Shown here: positions 40,166 through 41,772 of the stretch, in pieces
Numbering within the stretch: position 1 is the stretch's first letter
How the letters are laid out: every line of letters begins with the position of its first letter
DNA from: Cyanobacteriota bacterium
GTDB taxonomy: Bacteria; Cyanobacteriota; Cyanobacteriia; Cyanobacteriales; Microcoleaceae
Length of the DNA stretch: 41,772 nt
Assembly (NCBI GenBank): GCA_025362325.1
Contig: JANYGO010000382.1
Span: 1-41,772, forward strand
Direction of reading: 5' to 3'
The notes under the pieces: generated by a model
Seen by the model: only the letters and a program-made list of their open reading frames with translations
Databases searched by the model: none
Told to the model about the DNA's origin: nothing
Position numbers and translations under genes: made by a program

Positions 40166-41772
40166 ATGAGTCTTCCCATTCGCAACGTCGCCATCATTGC
40201 TCACGTCGATCACGGCAAAACCACCCTTGTGGACGCTCTTCTCAGACAGTCCGGGGTCTTCCGCGAAGGGGAAGAAATCCCAGATTGCGTCATGGACTCC
40301 AATGATATCGAGCGCGAGCGTGGCATCACCATCCTTTCCAAAAATACCTCTGTCCGATACAAAGAAACCCTGATTAACATCGTCGATACCCCCGGACACG
40401 CCGACTTCGGTGGCGAAGTCGAACGAGTTCTCGGCATGGTAGACGGTTGTTTGCTAATCGTAGACGCCAACGAAGGCCCGATGCCGCAAACCCGCTTCGT
40501 ACTCAAAAAAGCCCTGGAAAAAGGACTGCGCCCGATCGTCTTTGTCAACAAGATCGATCGCGAGCGAGCAGACCCCCACAAAGCCGTCGATAAAGTATTG
40601 GATCTGTTCCTAGAACTAGGTGCTGACGACGATCAGTGCGAATTTCCCTACCTCTTCGGTTCCGGTTTAAGCGGTTACGCCAAAAAACACCTCGAAGACG
40701 AAGGGCTAGATATGAAGCCTTTGTTTGAAGAAATCCTCGATCACGTACCACCCCCAGTCGGCGACCCCAACAAGCCACTGCAACTGCAAGTAACCACCTT
40801 AGATTACTCAGAATACGTCGGTCGCATCGTCATCGGCCGCATCCACAACGGCACAATCAGAGTCGGTCAACAAGCAGTCTTAATCACCGAAAGCGGCGCG
40901 CTTGTCAAATCAAAAATCAGTAAATTGATGGGCTTTGAAGGCCTGAAGCGAATTGATATCGCAGAATCTACTGCTGGTAATCTGGTCGCCGTTGCCGGTT
41001 TTGCTGATGCCTATATTGGCGAGACAATTACCTGTCCCAACGACCCGCAAGCTCTACCTTTAATCAAAGTAGACGAACCAACTTTGCAGATGACTTTCTC
41101 CGTGAACGATTCGCCGTTCTGCGGTCAAGAAGGTAGTTTGGTAACATCGCGTCAAATTCGCGATCGGCTAATGCGAGAACTCCAAACCAACGTCGCCTTG
41201 CGCGTCGAAGAAACCGAATCTCCCGACAAATTCCTCGTATCCGGCCGCGGCGAACTCCACCTCGGAATCCTGATCGAAAATATGCGTCGCGAAGGATACG
41301 AATTCCAAGTATCCCAGCCGCAAGTAATCTTCCGCGAAGTCGGCGGCCGTCCCTGCGAACCCTTTGAATGTTTAGTCTTAGACGTACCCGAAGAAGCAGT
41401 CGGCGGCTGCATCGAACGCCTCGGTCAGCGGAAAGCAGAAATGCAAGATATGCACGTCAGCAGCACCGGTCGCACCCAAATCGAATTTTCAGTCCCCGCC
41501 CGCGGTTTGATTGGATTCCGAGGCGAGTTTATGCGCTTGACTCGCGGCGCTGGAATTATGAATCACAGCTTCCTCGACTATCGCCCCCTCGGCGGAGAAA
41601 TTGTCGCCCGTCGCAACGGAGTATTGATTTCCTTTGAAGAAGGAACTGCAACTACTTATTCACTGAAAAATGCTGAAGACCGCGGCGTATTTTTCATTAC
41701 CCCCGGAACCAAGGTTTACAGAGGGATGATTATCGGAGAAAACAACCGAGATGAAGACATGGAGCTGAATAT
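40166..41772 (+). CDS. typA: GTP-binding protein TypA/BipA (3' end outside window)
   Basis: This is a ribosome-binding translational GTPase that helps late 50S assembly and stress or cold adaptation. Translation opens [20 protein letters not shown], with G1 at 12-20, then [29 protein letters not shown] (G3) and FVNKIDR (G4). Domain II ([16 protein letters not shown]), the EF-G-like domain ([25 protein letters not shown]) and the TypA-specific C-terminal part ([39 protein letters not shown]) follow. 535 complete codons lie in the window; the usual length is about 597. TTGACT (40100-40105) with TAAGAA 17 nt later is a possible promoter. Confidence 0.97.
   Translation, partial: MSLPIRNVAIIAHVDHGKTTLVDALLRQSGVFREGEEIPDCVMDSNDIERERGITILSKNTSVRYKETLINIVDTPGHADFGGEVERVLGMVDGCLLIVDANEGPMPQTRFVLKKALEKGLRPIVFVNKIDRERADPHKAVDKVLDLFLELGADDDQCEFPYLFGSGLSGYAKKHLEDEGLDMKPLFEEILDHVPPPVGDPNKPLQLQVTTLDYSEYVGRIVIGRIHNGTIRVGQQAVLITESGALVKSKISKLMGFEGLKRIDIAESTAGNLVAVAGFADAYIGETITCPNDPQALPLIKVDEPTLQMTFSVNDSPFCGQEGSLVTSRQIRDRLMRELQTNVALRVEETESPDKFLVSGRGELHLGILIENMRREGYEFQVSQPQVIFREVGGRPCEPFECLVLDVPEEAVGGCIERLGQRKAEMQDMHVSSTGRTQIEFSVPARGLIGFRGEFMRLTRGAGIMNHSFLDYRPLGGEIVARRNGVLISFEEGTATTYSLKNAEDRGVFFITPGTKVYRGMIIGENNRDEDMELN

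Overview
The window looks like chromosome of a filamentous, non-heterocystous cyanobacterium of the Oscillatoriales type (Microcoleus, Oscillatoria or Phormidium-like). The evidence is the dense HIP1 octamer GCGATCGC, heptanucleotide tandem repeats, many short inverted-repeat elements, and typical cyanobacterial genes: an FtsH of the PSII-repair type, DUF4079, flavodoxin IsiB, a feoA-feoA-feoB-feoC operon and the coaD / coiled-coil pair. The genus is an inference. No rRNA, tRNA or CRISPR array was seen, and no intact transposase.

Layout. 0.2-8 kb: a CBS-less CNNM/CorC-type membrane protein, then a convergent 2240-residue polyprotein-like enzyme that joins a methyltransferase, a GT4, two GT2 and an OGT/HMW1C-like domain with four copies of one helical repeat. 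8.5-12.5 kb: ftsH, a paired REP-like repeat, a RelE/ParE toxin with an internally duplicated antitoxin, KDPG aldolase and an L,D-transpeptidase. 12.5-16.2 kb: a MITE-like element, an Hsp70-family ATPase, a CPBP protease and a histidine-kinase pseudogene with a second MITE in its ATP-binding G1 box. 17.3-22.7 kb: an extracellular polysaccharide cluster (two tandem GT4 paralogues, an O-antigen-polymerase-like membrane protein and a WecG/TagA/CpsF transferase). 23-24.4 kb: DUF4079 and an alpha/beta hydrolase whose tail runs through a repeat.

24.8-30.6 kb is an iron-homeostasis region. It holds the feo operon behind a Fur-box-like palindrome, and a tight three-gene operon cupin / 51-residue Cys4 zinc ribbon / flavodoxin behind another AT-rich palindrome. 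30.8-31.2 kb is a stack of three inverted-repeat elements. 31.2-36.4 kb carries a UbiG-like methyltransferase, a TIGR04283-type GT2, an acyltransferase-3, a coiled-coil protein overlapping coaD by 118 nt, and a VanY-type carboxypeptidase.

36.6-40.05 kb is the most unusual part. Three paralogous HI1419/HI1420 (HigBA-like) toxin-antitoxin modules lie head to tail, with two further antitoxin 3'-end remnants and a frameshifted toxin start. An 860-bp segment between them has the opposite gene orientation, carries a zinc-ribbon / membrane gene broken by one in-frame stop, and is bounded by two 77-bp direct repeats that differ at one base. The window ends inside typA/bipA.
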